DNA of 18,689 nucleotides from CAZUZD01 sp964624465. Lineage in GTDB: Bacteria; Planctomycetota; Planctomycetia; Isosphaerales; Isosphaeraceae. The stretch covers positions 1-18,689 of the forward strand of contig CAZUZD010000100.1 of assembly GCA_964624465.1 (NCBI GenBank). The letters run 5' to 3'. This document shows, one piece after another, positions 6,099 through 14,600 of this stretch (its first letter is position 1; each line of letters opens with the position of its first letter). Below the pieces are notes generated by a model, which was not told the origin of the DNA, did not search any database, and saw only the letters and a list, made by a program, of their open reading frames with translations. The translations under genes and the position numbers were made by a program.

Positions 6099-6934
6099 CC
6101 GCAGCGCCTGAGGTGCTCGACGGATCGGCGAACCCGCTCGACCCGACCGTCGAGCCCCGGCTCGGGCTCGCCGCCGATCCCCTCGATCTCGATGGTGTAC
6201 GCACCCCGGAACCCGACGCCGTCGAGGATCTCGCGCACCCGGACGAAGTCGACCGCGCCGCCGTCACCGACCGCCGGGAAGTACCAGTCCTCCAGGCCGC
6301 CCCGGTTGTCCTTCAGGTGGACGTTCCGGACCAGGTGCGCCACCCTTGCCAGCTCATCCACCGGATTCACGCCGGCGTTGTAGTAGGCGATGTTCCCGGT
6401 GTCGAAGTTCAGCCGCACATGCGGATGATCGAGCTCGGCCATCAGCGCCAGCATCGCGTCGGCGTTCTGGGTCGGACCCTTGTGGGTCTCCAGGGCCACG
6501 GTGACCCCGAGGGCACCGGCGGTGTCGCCGATCCGACGCAGGTGGGACATGATCGTGGCACGCTCGGCCGCGTCGGTCGGCTGGCCGGCACCCGAGACGA
6601 CCACGTCGACGCCGAACCACTTGCGGGCGAACCGGATTCGCCGCTCGGTCAGCTCGACCCCGGCCACCGTCCGGATGTCGGCCCCGCCGACGTTGCAGCC
6701 GCTGATCGAGACCCCGTGCGTGCCGAGCAGGGCGACAAAGGCGGCGGCCGTGGCGTCATCGGCGGCCTCGGTGATGACGGCCTCCTCGGGGATGACCAGG
6801 CCCCCGAAATTGTGGCCCCGCAGCGCCAGCTCCAGGTGGTGGATGCCGGTCGTCCCGATCCGCTCGGCGGCGGCCCGCACCCCGTCGGCCCCGAAGCAGT
6901 TGGTGAAGCAGCTCACGACGCGGGGCGAGGACAT
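6086..6934 (-). CDS. Sugar phosphate isomerase/epimerase (AP_endonuc_2 TIM barrel)
   Basis: A 282-residue cytosolic TIM-barrel protein of the xylose-isomerase-like superfamily. The metal-binding pattern is complete: VALETHKG with E149, LNFDTGN with D178, NVHLKDN with H206, and YTIEIEG with E249/E251. An N-terminal strand VVSCFTNCF, IHHLELALRGHNFGG (31-45) and SGCNVGG (78-84) also fit. The family interconverts ketoses and aldoses or epimerises sugar acids or inositol derivatives; the exact substrate cannot be read from sequence. It lies 54 bp downstream of the RNase D gene on the same strand, so co-transcription is possible, and converges with another family member, overlapping it by 13 bp. 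Confidence 0.85.
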   Translation of the reverse strand: MSSPRVVSCFTNCFGADGVRAAAERIGTTGIHHLELALRGHNFGGLVIPEEAVITEAADDATAAAFVALLGTHGVSISGCNVGGADIRTVAGVELTERRIRFARKWFGVDVVVSGAGQPTDAAERATIMSHLRRIGDTAGALGVTVALETHKGPTQNADAMLALMAELDHPHVRLNFDTGNIAYYNAGVNPVDELARVAHLVRNVHLKDNRGGLEDWYFPAVGDGGAVDFVRVREILDGVGFRGAYTIEIEGIGGEPEPGLDGRVERVRRSVEHLRRCGYFD

Positions 6935-6987
6935 GATGGCACAAGCTCCAGGAGATCGGGGGACCGGGCCGGTTCGAGGCAGACCGC

Positions 6988-8199
6988 TCAGTTTCCGGTC
7001 GGGCCGTCCGCGATCGGGTCAAGCTGGACCGGAATCTCGGACTCCGGATCAACGATCCGCAGTGAGCGACGGCCGGTCAAAACATCGAGCAGCTCGGAGC
7101 CGCACACCTCCCCGCGCCACCCAGTGAGCAGCTCGGGCGACTGGTGCGTCGGACGGCCGGCGACCTGCCAGCGGATCAGTTCCTTGAGGTCGGCGCTGGA
7201 GCCAACCAGCGCGGCCGAGATCCGGCGCTGCGAGCAGCTCTGGTTGAGAGTCGCCTGGAGCAGGCTCACGACCATGCTCTGCCCGGGCCGGTCCTCGTGC
7301 CGATCGGCGGGCTCGGGGAGCTGGTCGGGCGGGACGGCGGCGGCATCGGCGATGGTCTGGAGGATCTCGGCCGAGCGCTGGAGCAGGTGCGGGCGGTTGA
7401 AGTCGCGAAGCGCCTCCAGGTCGCGACGGTTGCCGGGCTGGCGGCGGGCGATCGCGACCAGCAGATCGTCTCGCAGGAGCTGCCGGACCGGCCGGTTGGC
7501 CCGCCTGGCCTCGTCTTGCCGCCACTCCCAGAGCCGTCGGGCGGTCTCAAGCCCGCGGCGGTTGAGCTGATGCAGGCCGGGCAGCCGCCGCCAGCGCTCG
7601 GGATCGGTCCGGGCCTCGACGGTGCGAAGCAGGCCGCGATACTCCTCCTCGGCCCATTCCGTACGACCCAGCTCGGCCAGCTCGCGGGCAATCTGGTCGG
7701 CCAACGGCAGCAGCCAGCGCACGTCGTCGAGGGCGTAGCGGACCTGGGCCTCGGTCAGCGGTCGGCGCCGCCAGTCGGTCCGGGTCTCGCCACCGGCGAC
7801 CGACACCCGCATCGCCTGGCTCAGCAGGTTGCCCAGCGAGATCGGGTACGGGAAGCCGACCAGGCCGGCAGCGATCTGGAGGTCGACCACCCGCTCCGGC
7901 AGCCGACCGGCCTGGTGCCGGCAGATGCGGAGGTCCTCGCCCGAGGCGAACATGACGACCTCGATCGACGGATCGATCGTCACGTCCCAGAACGCCGACA
8001 GGTCCGGCAACGCCACGGGGTCGATGGCGACCACACGCTCGGTGGTGGCGACCTGGATCAGGCCCAGGACCGGCTCGAACGTGTCTTCCGAGACGAACTC
8101 GGTGTCCACGGCGAAACGGCCGACGGCGCGGAGGTGATCGACCAGCTCGGCCAGTTCCCCACGCTCGATGATCAGGGACTCGGGCACAGGGGCGGGCAT
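6988..8199 (-). CDS. rnd: Ribonuclease D
   Basis: A 403-residue 3'-to-5' exoribonuclease that trims tRNA and other stable RNA ends; cytosolic. The DEDDy active site is visible: FAVDTEF with D32 and E34 (Exo I), GEDLRICR with D89 (Exo II), and YALDD with Y155 and D159 (Exo III), plus VVDLQIAA (105-112) and the family segment TDWRRRPLTEAQ (141-152). After the nuclease domain (about 10-175) come two helical HRDC-like segments (about 215-300 and 315-385), as in E. coli RNase D (375 residues). No insertion or truncation. A candidate promoter sits about 92 nt upstream. Possibly relevant locally: the two tRNA genes of this window lack encoded CCA ends and need 3' processing. Confidence 0.92.
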   Translation of the reverse strand: MPAPVPESLIIERGELAELVDHLRAVGRFAVDTEFVSEDTFEPVLGLIQVATTERVVAIDPVALPDLSAFWDVTIDPSIEVVMFASGEDLRICRHQAGRLPERVVDLQIAAGLVGFPYPISLGNLLSQAMRVSVAGGETRTDWRRRPLTEAQVRYALDDVRWLLPLADQIARELAELGRTEWAEEEYRGLLRTVEARTDPERWRRLPGLHQLNRRGLETARRLWEWRQDEARRANRPVRQLLRDDLLVAIARRQPGNRRDLEALRDFNRPHLLQRSAEILQTIADAAAVPPDQLPEPADRHEDRPGQSMVVSLLQATLNQSCSQRRISAALVGSSADLKELIRWQVAGRPTHQSPELLTGWRGEVCGSELLDVLTGRRSLRIVDPESEIPVQLDPIADGPTGN

Positions 8200-8291
8200 C
8201 AGGCGGGCCTCTCGGCGCTCGGAGGGGGGCGGGCGGTGACCGTCGACGACTGGCCGGTCGCGGCGGGATCCCGGGTTGCGATCAGGGCGAG

Positions 8292-8320
8292 ATTATCGAG
8301 ACCCCCACGAACGCACACAA
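8292..8320 (-). promoter_or_regulatory. Candidate promoter of the RNase D gene
   Basis: On the minus strand TTGTGT (8315-8320) and GATAAT (8292-8297) are spaced by 17 nt. The -10 matches five of six consensus bases, the -35 only three. It overlaps the hairpin at 8302-8331. Confidence 0.35.
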
Positions 8321-8331
8321 GGACGTGGGGG
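8302..8331. other. 8-bp perfect inverted repeat in the hydrolase/rnd spacer
   Basis: CCCCCACG (8302-8309) and CGTGGGGG (8324-8331) surround a 14-nt loop in the 240-bp gap between two minus-strand genes. No T-tract follows on either strand. It may be a terminator for the upstream hydrolase gene or a protein site over the rnd promoter. Confidence 0.3.
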
Positions 8332-8439
8332 CGGAAACGCCGGCCCTCGACCGCTCAAACGTATCAACCGCCCCCACTCAACCCGATTGGCCTCCTACCC
8401 GGCGGCTCTCGAGAGCTGTCCCCCGGAACCCGGGCCCGA

Positions 8440-9216
8440 TCAGCCGAGGCTGCCCAGGTATTTCAGGATCGCGGCGTTGGTGGCCTCCGGGTTCTCCAGG
8501 GGCGCCAGATGACCGGCGTCGGGGATCACGACCAGCTCGCCATGTGGCAGGGCGCGAGCCATCTGCTCCGATTCGGATCGGGGGATGAGCTGATCGTGCT
8601 CGCCTGCGATCACGAGCGTCGGCAGGGTGATCCCCGACAGGTCCGCCGTCCGGTCGGGCCGGGTGGCAAGCCCTCGCAGGCAGGCGGCCACCGAGGCGGG
8701 GGCGGTCGCCTTCATGACGGCGGACGTGGCCTGCGCCAGGTCGGGTCGGGCGGCGGCCGTCCCGGGGGCGAGCAGCTTGGGGAGCATGGTCCCGACCACG
8801 GGATCGACCTGGCCGCTGGACTCGACGATCTGCGCCAGCCCCTCACGGACCCGGGCCGTCTCCGGCGTGTCGGCGGCCGACCGGGTGTTGATCAGCATCA
8901 GGCCGCGGAGACGCTCCGGGTGGCGGGCGGCGATCGAGAGCGCCACGTACCCGCCCATCGAGAGACCGCCCAGGACGACCGGGCCGCTCAGGCCCAGGTG
9001 ATCGAGCGTCTCGAGCACGTCGTCGGCCATGGCATCGACGCTGGCGCCGTCGTCGCCGAGTGGGCTCTGGCCATGGCCGCGCAGGTCGGGGCAGAGCACG
9101 CGGTAGACCGAGCCGATCCGCCCGCGCTGGGCGTCCCACATCGTGTGGTCGAGCGGGAAGCCGTGGAGCAGGACCACCACCGGCCCGGGGCCGTCGTCGG
9201 TGCAGTGCAGCAGCAT
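8440..9216 (-). CDS. Alpha/beta hydrolase
   Basis: A 258-residue cytosolic alpha/beta-hydrolase. The catalytic triad can be read directly: nucleophile S86 in GGLSMGG, acid D208 in GEHDQ, and base H236 in DAGHLAPLE, with the oxyanion segment LLHGFP at 16-21 and the DLRGHGQS loop at 44-51. The family hydrolyses esters, lactones, C-C bonds or dehalogenates; the closest pattern is the 3-oxoadipate enol-lactonase/pimeloyl-ACP-esterase type, but the substrate is not determined. ATG start has AGGGAGA about 8 nt upstream and a good promoter further up. The RNase D gene lies 240 bp downstream on the same strand, probably with its own promoter. Confidence 0.9.
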   Translation of the reverse strand: MLLHCTDDGPGPVVVLLHGFPLDHTMWDAQRGRIGSVYRVLCPDLRGHGQSPLGDDGASVDAMADDVLETLDHLGLSGPVVLGGLSMGGYVALSIAARHPERLRGLMLINTRSAADTPETARVREGLAQIVESSGQVDPVVGTMLPKLLAPGTAAARPDLAQATSAVMKATAPASVAACLRGLATRPDRTADLSGITLPTLVIAGEHDQLIPRSESEQMARALPHGELVVIPDAGHLAPLENPEATNAAILKYLGSLG

Positions 9217-9290
9217 GGCACGGTTCTCCCTGGGTCGGCCGGTAAAACACCACTCCTTGAGTCAGCGACTCGCGGGCCAATGGCGGCCGA

Positions 9291-9320
9291 ATTCTAGGGC
9301 GATCAGCCCATGAGGGTCAA
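9291..9320 (-). promoter_or_regulatory. Sigma70-like promoter of the alpha/beta hydrolase gene
   Basis: On the minus strand TTGACC (9315-9320) and TAGAAT (9291-9296) each match five of six consensus bases with an 18-nt spacer. The predicted start point is near 9284, about 70 nt before the ATG at 9216. Good match in very GC-rich DNA. Confidence 0.55.
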
Positions 9321-9430
9321 CCGACCGCCAGGATCGGCTCGCCCTTGCGACCGCCGCGCGGGTCCGTCACCTTGTGAGAGCCGGTGCCGGTGCCGGACCG
9401 GACTCCCTGGCCTCGCGAGAGATTGACCCG

Positions 9431-10612
9431 ATGCCGATTGCTCCGCGTTGCCTGACTCCGGGACTGCTCGCCGCAATGCTGCTCGCGCCGGCGGCCGCTC
9501 GGGCCGATGAGTTCGATCGCTTCGACGGTCCGGCGCTGAACCGGGCCATCCGCGAGCCCGAGACGCGGGGGCGGGAGGGCCTGACCGTTCCTGAGCTGGG
9601 CGCCCTGCCGCGCGTCCTCAAGGACCAGCGGGCCGCCGTGCTGGCAGTCCGGACCACCGAGGGAAACCCAGCCCGACTCCGGGTGGCACCGGCGTTCCGC
9701 AAGTCCCCGCACGGCGGCGATCCGCTGCCGATCCTCGTGGTCGAGCGGCTCGAAACGTTCGAGGCCGGGCCGGCCACGAGCCGGCTGGCCCAGGGCAAGG
9801 ACGTCGTCCTGTTCGACGGCTTCCGACTCGACCTGGACACCGGCCAGATCGTCCCGGAGGGACAGGGGGGCGACCTCCAGTACAGCGCCGAGGGGGGCGG
9901 TCGCCTGGTCGCCCTCGACACCGCCCGGCTCTTCCTGATCGACGAGGTGCCACAGCCCACGGGTCCCGCCGCCGCCAGGCCCGCCGCCGGCCGTGGGGTG
10001 CAGCCCTCCGACGTGTCCGGCCGCTATCACCTGGCCGCCAACGGTCAGTGGTCGGGCCTGCTCGAGCTGAAGGCCGAGGCCGGCGGACGCCTCGGCGGCC
10101 GGTTCCGGTCCGATCAAACCGGTGCCTCGTACCCGGTCAGTGGCCAGGTCGGCGGCGACGCTCCGAATCAGGTCCGCTTCGCCATCGACTTCCCGCGCTC
10201 CAGCCTCGAATTCCAGGGGCGGATCTGGACCGAGGGGAAGGACCTCCTCAGCGGCCTGGTCACTCTCCAGCGCCGGGAATTCGGGTTCGTCGCGATCCGG
10301 GAGGGGGCCCAGCTCCCGATCGAGGGCCTGGCCCTGCCGATGGCCGACCGACCGGCGGAGAGTCCCGGTCGGGTTGAGGTCCGGCTCGCGGCGGACGGTG
10401 CTGTGCAGGTGGCCGGAAGGGCGGTCGCCGAGCCGGACCTCGGCGAGACCCTTCAGGACCTGGCGCGTCGCGATTCCGAGGCCCAGGTCCTGCTGGCCGT
10501 TGACCCGGCCACGCCCTATGATCGGCTCGCGGGCCTCCTGGCCCGCCTGCACGAGGCCGGTTTCGGCGACCTGCGCCTCAAACCCATTCCCCGCGATGAG
10601 TCGCCCCGCTGA
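9431..10612 (+). CDS. Secreted protein with C-terminal ExbD/TolR-like domain; function unknown
   Basis: A 393-residue protein with a typical signal peptide (LTPGLLAAMLLAPAAARA, cleavage probably after A25), so likely periplasmic. Residues 26-190 are an unrecognised domain ending in a Pro/Ala linker. Residues 194-292 are alternating strands (SGRYHL, WSGLLELKA, GGRLGGRFRS, FQGRIW, EFGFVAIR), possibly a small beta-barrel. Residues 314-387 resemble the periplasmic ExbD/TolR domain: VEVRLAADGAVQVAGRAV, L-xx-L, AQVLLAVDPATPYDRLAGLL, HEAGFGDLRLKPI. Real ExbD has an N-terminal transmembrane anchor with a key Asp; here there is a secretion signal instead. ATG 9431 is chosen because it starts the signal peptide and has GAGAG about 9 nt upstream. 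The Tat-type isomerase gene follows 79 bp downstream. Confidence 0.7.
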   Translation: MPIAPRCLTPGLLAAMLLAPAAARADEFDRFDGPALNRAIREPETRGREGLTVPELGALPRVLKDQRAAVLAVRTTEGNPARLRVAPAFRKSPHGGDPLPILVVERLETFEAGPATSRLAQGKDVVLFDGFRLDLDTGQIVPEGQGGDLQYSAEGGGRLVALDTARLFLIDEVPQPTGPAAARPAAGRGVQPSDVSGRYHLAANGQWSGLLELKAEAGGRLGGRFRSDQTGASYPVSGQVGGDAPNQVRFAIDFPRSSLEFQGRIWTEGKDLLSGLVTLQRREFGFVAIREGAQLPIEGLALPMADRPAESPGRVEVRLAADGAVQVAGRAVAEPDLGETLQDLARRDSEAQVLLAVDPATPYDRLAGLLARLHEAGFGDLRLKPIPRDESPR

Positions 10613-10691
10613 TGGGCGACCGGACGCGGTCCGATGCCCGGATCGCCCGCCTGTCCCTCCCGATGACCCCCGCTCGACGAGGTCCCCTGCC

Positions 10692-11579
10692 ATGCAACCG
10701 ATCGACCGCCGCCGCTTCCTCCAGACCGCAGGCGTGGCCGCCACGCTGGCCGCGACCCGACCCACCCTGGGCGCCGCCGCCACACCCGCCGATGAGCCGC
10801 TGAAGTGGCGCAAGGCGTTCATGCTCGGCCAGACCAAGGGCCCGATCCTGCCGACCTTCGAGATGCTCAAGGCGGCGGGATTCGAGGGGGTCGAGCTGAT
10901 CAGCCCGAACGAGCTGGACGCCGCCGAGGTGAAGGCCGCCTGCGGCAAGACCGGCCTGGTCGTGCACGGCGTCTCGGGCGGCGTGCACTGGGCCAAGCCG
11001 CTCTCGCACCCCGACGCCGCGGTGGTTGCGCAGGGCGTGGCCGCGATCAAGCAGGAGATCCTGGACGTGAGGGCGTACGGCGGCACCACGGTCCTGATCG
11101 TGCCGGCGGTCGTGACCACCGAGGTCTCGCACCGCGACGCCTACGAGCGCTCGCAGGCCCAGATCAAGCCGCTGATCCCGCTGGCCGAGCAGCACGGCAT
11201 CACGCTGGCGATCGAGGAGGTCTGGAACCGCTTCCTGCTGAGCGCCCCGGAGTTCGCCCGCTACATCGACGAGTTCCAGAGCCCCTGGGTGAAGGCGTAC
11301 TTCGACGTCGGCAACGTGGTCGAGTACGGCTACCCCCAGGAGTGGATCCACGAGCTGGGCAGCCGGATCGCGAAGATCCACATCAAGGAGTACGCCAAGT
11401 CAAAGCGGTTCGACTACAAGCTCGGTGAGGGCGGCGAGATCAACTGGAAGGCCGTGCGGCAGGCGCTCATCGACGTGAAGTACAGCGGCTGGATCACCGC
11501 CGAGGTCGGCATGGGCGACCTGGCCAACCTCAAGGATATCGTCCGCCGCATGGATGACCTGCTCGCCTCGCCGTCCTGA
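10692..11579 (+). CDS. Tat-exported sugar phosphate isomerase/epimerase-like protein
   Basis: A 295-residue TIM-barrel protein of the AP_endonuc_2 family. The N-terminus carries a twin-arginine signal (DRRRFLQTAG followed by an Ala-rich hydrophobic run to about residue 30), so it is exported folded, presumably with its metal. The metal set is complete: LAIEEVWN with E175, YFDVGN with D205, IHIKEY with H230, and ITAEVG with E271; FEGVELISPNE (64-74) and LVVHGVSGG (89-97) also fit. The start ATG 10692 is preferred because it places the Tat motif at residue 5 and has GAGG 9 nt upstream. It follows the secreted ExbD-like protein gene on the same strand and ends just before a long hairpin. Substrate unknown. 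Confidence 0.88.
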   Translation: MQPIDRRRFLQTAGVAATLAATRPTLGAAATPADEPLKWRKAFMLGQTKGPILPTFEMLKAAGFEGVELISPNELDAAEVKAACGKTGLVVHGVSGGVHWAKPLSHPDAAVVAQGVAAIKQEILDVRAYGGTTVLIVPAVVTTEVSHRDAYERSQAQIKPLIPLAEQHGITLAIEEVWNRFLLSAPEFARYIDEFQSPWVKAYFDVGNVVEYGYPQEWIHELGSRIAKIHIKEYAKSKRFDYKLGEGGEINWKAVRQALIDVKYSGWITAEVGMGDLANLKDIVRRMDDLLASPS

Positions 11580-11608
11580 TCAGGACGCCAGCTGGAGCCG
11601 CAATCCGA

Positions 11609-11649
11609 CACGGCCGCGTCCCGGATTCGGTTCCCGGGGCGCGGCCGTG
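11609..11649. terminator. Long bidirectional hairpin between convergent genes
   Basis: CACGGCCGCG pairs perfectly with CGCGGCCGTG. The pairing continues inward through TCCCGG/CCGGGG (one T·G), giving a 16-bp stem with a 9-nt loop. It lies in the 87-bp gap between the ends of the Tat-isomerase gene (+) and the kinase-pyrophosphorylase fusion (-). There is no T-tract, but length, symmetry and position fit a shared terminator or mRNA end-protecting hairpin. Confidence 0.65.
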
Positions 11650-11666
11650 CGTCATCCGCGAGAGCC

Positions 11667-14600
11667 TCAGCGAACGGGAGCAGGATCGAAGTCGCAGAGA
11701 TTCCGGACATGGTCGCGGGAGCCGTCACCGGCCCAGCCGTCGAGCTGGGCGGCGTCCTTGAGCTGCTGGCCGCGGCGGCGATCGACGGCCAGGTAGGCGC
11801 AGGGGAGGTCGGGCAGGGCGGTCAGGTCGCCCCAGAGCTTCTCGAACTGGGCGACGGGGAAGACGTCCTCCTGCCCGTGCCCCCAGCGCCGTTTGACGTC
11901 CTTGATGGTGACGTAGGTTGGCACGCGGGCGGCCATGGCCCGCACGGCGGCCGCAACCTTCTCGGGCGACTCCTTCAGGTCGGTGCGCTCCAGGCCGAAG
12001 GCGAGCAGGAGCTTGTCGAGGTCGACCCAGGTCGTGAGCGTGTTGTAGTACCGGAGGCGGAACTCGGCATCCTCGCGGGGCATGGCCAGCCCTTCGAGCA
12101 ACCGCACCCGTCCGTTGACGCGGGCCAGGCCGCCGCCACGGTCGTCGATCCGCCGCGGCACCACCTCGAAGGCCAGCGTGGACCCGGACTCGATCGCCTG
12201 CCCCAGCAGGGCCGGGTCGAGGTCGGCGCCCAGGGTGTCGATGTTGTGGACCATCAGCCACTTCAGCGCCGGCTGCTGGTCGAGCAGCCGCGCCAGCACC
12301 CCGTTCCGGAAGAGGTTGGGCACCTCGTAGAAGTGGCCCGGCGGGTTGAACCGCTGCCAGGGGAGGTTGTCGGTGTAGTCGGCCCCCTCGCCGCTGGTCC
12401 GGGCCCAGTCGAGGATCGCCCGCCGGCCGGCGTCGCGCACCTTCTGCTTGTTCTCGTCGAGCAGCTCGTGCGGCGTCTCCTCCCAGAGGAACGAGAGGCT
12501 CCGCGCCATCGGGATCAGCCGCTGGCCGATGGACTGACCCGGCGACAGGACCACCGGGCCGTCATGCCCGTAGTTGCCCGTGCGCGCCAGGTGCCGCTCG
12601 ATGGCCGCGTGCGTCATGAAGCTGGTCGTGACCAGATGCGGCACCGTTCCGCCGGTGCGACGCATGGTGCGCCGGGTCTTGGCCAGGTGGATCTCCAGGA
12701 AGCTGCGGTGCCGGCCGTCGAGCATGACGAACGGGTTGAGCGCCTTGACCACCCCGGCCCCTGTGGTCCAGCGGCTGCCCACGCCGGCGGCCAGCGTGAG
12801 CACCGCGGCCCGGCCCTCGCGGATCGCGGCCTCGCCGAGTTGCCGCACCCGGTCGTCGGCGGCGTTGGCCTGCACGAGGTCGCTGTCCCGGACGTCGCGG
12901 ATATCGGTGTCGATGGGGAGCCGGTTGCGGGACAGGTCGATCCGTCCGCGCTGGTAATCCTCGCGGAGCTGGGCATGCTGGACCGGATCAAACCCGTTCT
13001 CGCGACGGATCTGCTCGGCCTGGGCGTCCCAGCCCGATCCCACGGTGGCCGTGCCGCCCCGGTTGACCGGGAACAGGTTGTGGATCGTCGCCCGGAAGAC
13101 GCGAAGCAGCTCGACGGGATCGTCGTCGCGGTCGGCGAACCGGGCGAGGTCCAGCTTGCGCAGGTCGTCGACGGCGGCACCCTCGGCGATCATCCGAGGC
13201 ACCTGCAGGGTGTAGTACCGCGCCGGCATGCTGGCCTCGGCGCCCGTGCGGAGCTCGGCGAAGCTGCCGTTCGGATTGATCGCGAAGTCGTAGACCACCG
13301 GCTCCATCGCGAACGGCAGGGCGTCGTCGAGTCCCGCCTTGACCTCGGCCATGATGGCGGCGATCCGGCGGCGAAACTCCGCCTGCCGCGCGGGGTCGAC
13401 GAAGAACCCCATGCCGCCGCCCGACATGCCGCCGAGCATGAGGAAGCCCCAGAAATCCGCACCGAACTCGGCGTGAGCGCGGGCGATGATCTGCTCGGTG
13501 AAGGCGTTCGAGACCCAGGGGATGATCCCCTTGAGCGGCCCCTCCCAGTTGGCGGTCGTCAGCGCCCCGATCCGCCGCACGTCGGCCGCCTCGACCGCCT
13601 TGACGATCTCGGCGAAGATCCGGAGCGCCTCCCGGCGCTGGTCCCATTCGTGGCCGCTGCGGAGCAGGTACTTCTGGGTGACCATGTTGAGGATCGGCCC
13701 GACGTTCTGGGCCATGCCGCCGTGCACCAGCACCAGGCTCCTGGCCAGCGAGGCGCTCAGACCGGTCCCGGAACCGTCCACGGCGGGCGCCTCGCCAGCG
13801 TCGAGCAGGTCGTGCTCGGGCATGAGCCGGCCACGGCTGACCTCCCACTCCGGGTCGGTGGCGGCGGCGACGACGCCCTTGATCACCTTCACCCCGGGCA
13901 GCACACCGCCGGAATCCTGCCAGCCGCCGCCCGAGCCGCCCAGCCACTCGCCCAGGATGGCGCGGGCGACGACCACGCGCGCCTCCTCGGCCTCGAGCCG
14001 GCCGACGAGGTGGCGTGCCTGACCGGTCGCCCGCATCAGCAGGCTGATCAACGAGGCGAGCAGGTTCGTCGAGACGGCCAGCCGCGAGCCCTTCGGGATG
14101 TCGTTGACCTTGCTGACGACCTCCAGCCCGCAGCCAGGCCGGATGACCTGGGCGAGGATGTCGGCGAGCCGGACGCCGGTCCCCTCGAACGACGGCGGGA
14201 TCAGGCCCGAGGCGATGACGCCGGCCTTCACCAGGCTCAGGTAGTCGTTGCCGAAGTTGAACAGGTCGTCGAGCGTGGTGACGTCCTTGCCGGCGTTCAG
14301 GTCGATGCTGGTCAGGCGCAGCACCGGCTCGGAGATCACCCGCGCGTACGTCTCGATCGGCGGCCGGGGCCGGTCGTCACGCCCGTGGACCCCCAGATCG
14401 ACCGAGATGTTCAGGACGCGTGCGCCTTCCGGGTAGTCCATCCCCAGGAAGAAGATGTCGGACCACGCCGAGTGCGACAGGTCGAGCCGGACGGGCGTGC
14501 GCTCGACGAGGATCGGATACGGACCGTCGGCACGCTCGCGTTCCAGCAGCGCCGGGACGAGGTGCAGCGGGTGCTCGTCGGGCTGGCCGACGCGGAACAT

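Noticed and set aside
7144..9297. A 717-codon plus-strand frame
   Set aside because: Antisense to RNase D and the hydrolase, both of which have intact catalytic motifs.
9317..11119. A 600-codon minus-strand frame
   Set aside because: Antisense to the signal-peptide protein and the Tat isomerase; no recognisable domain.
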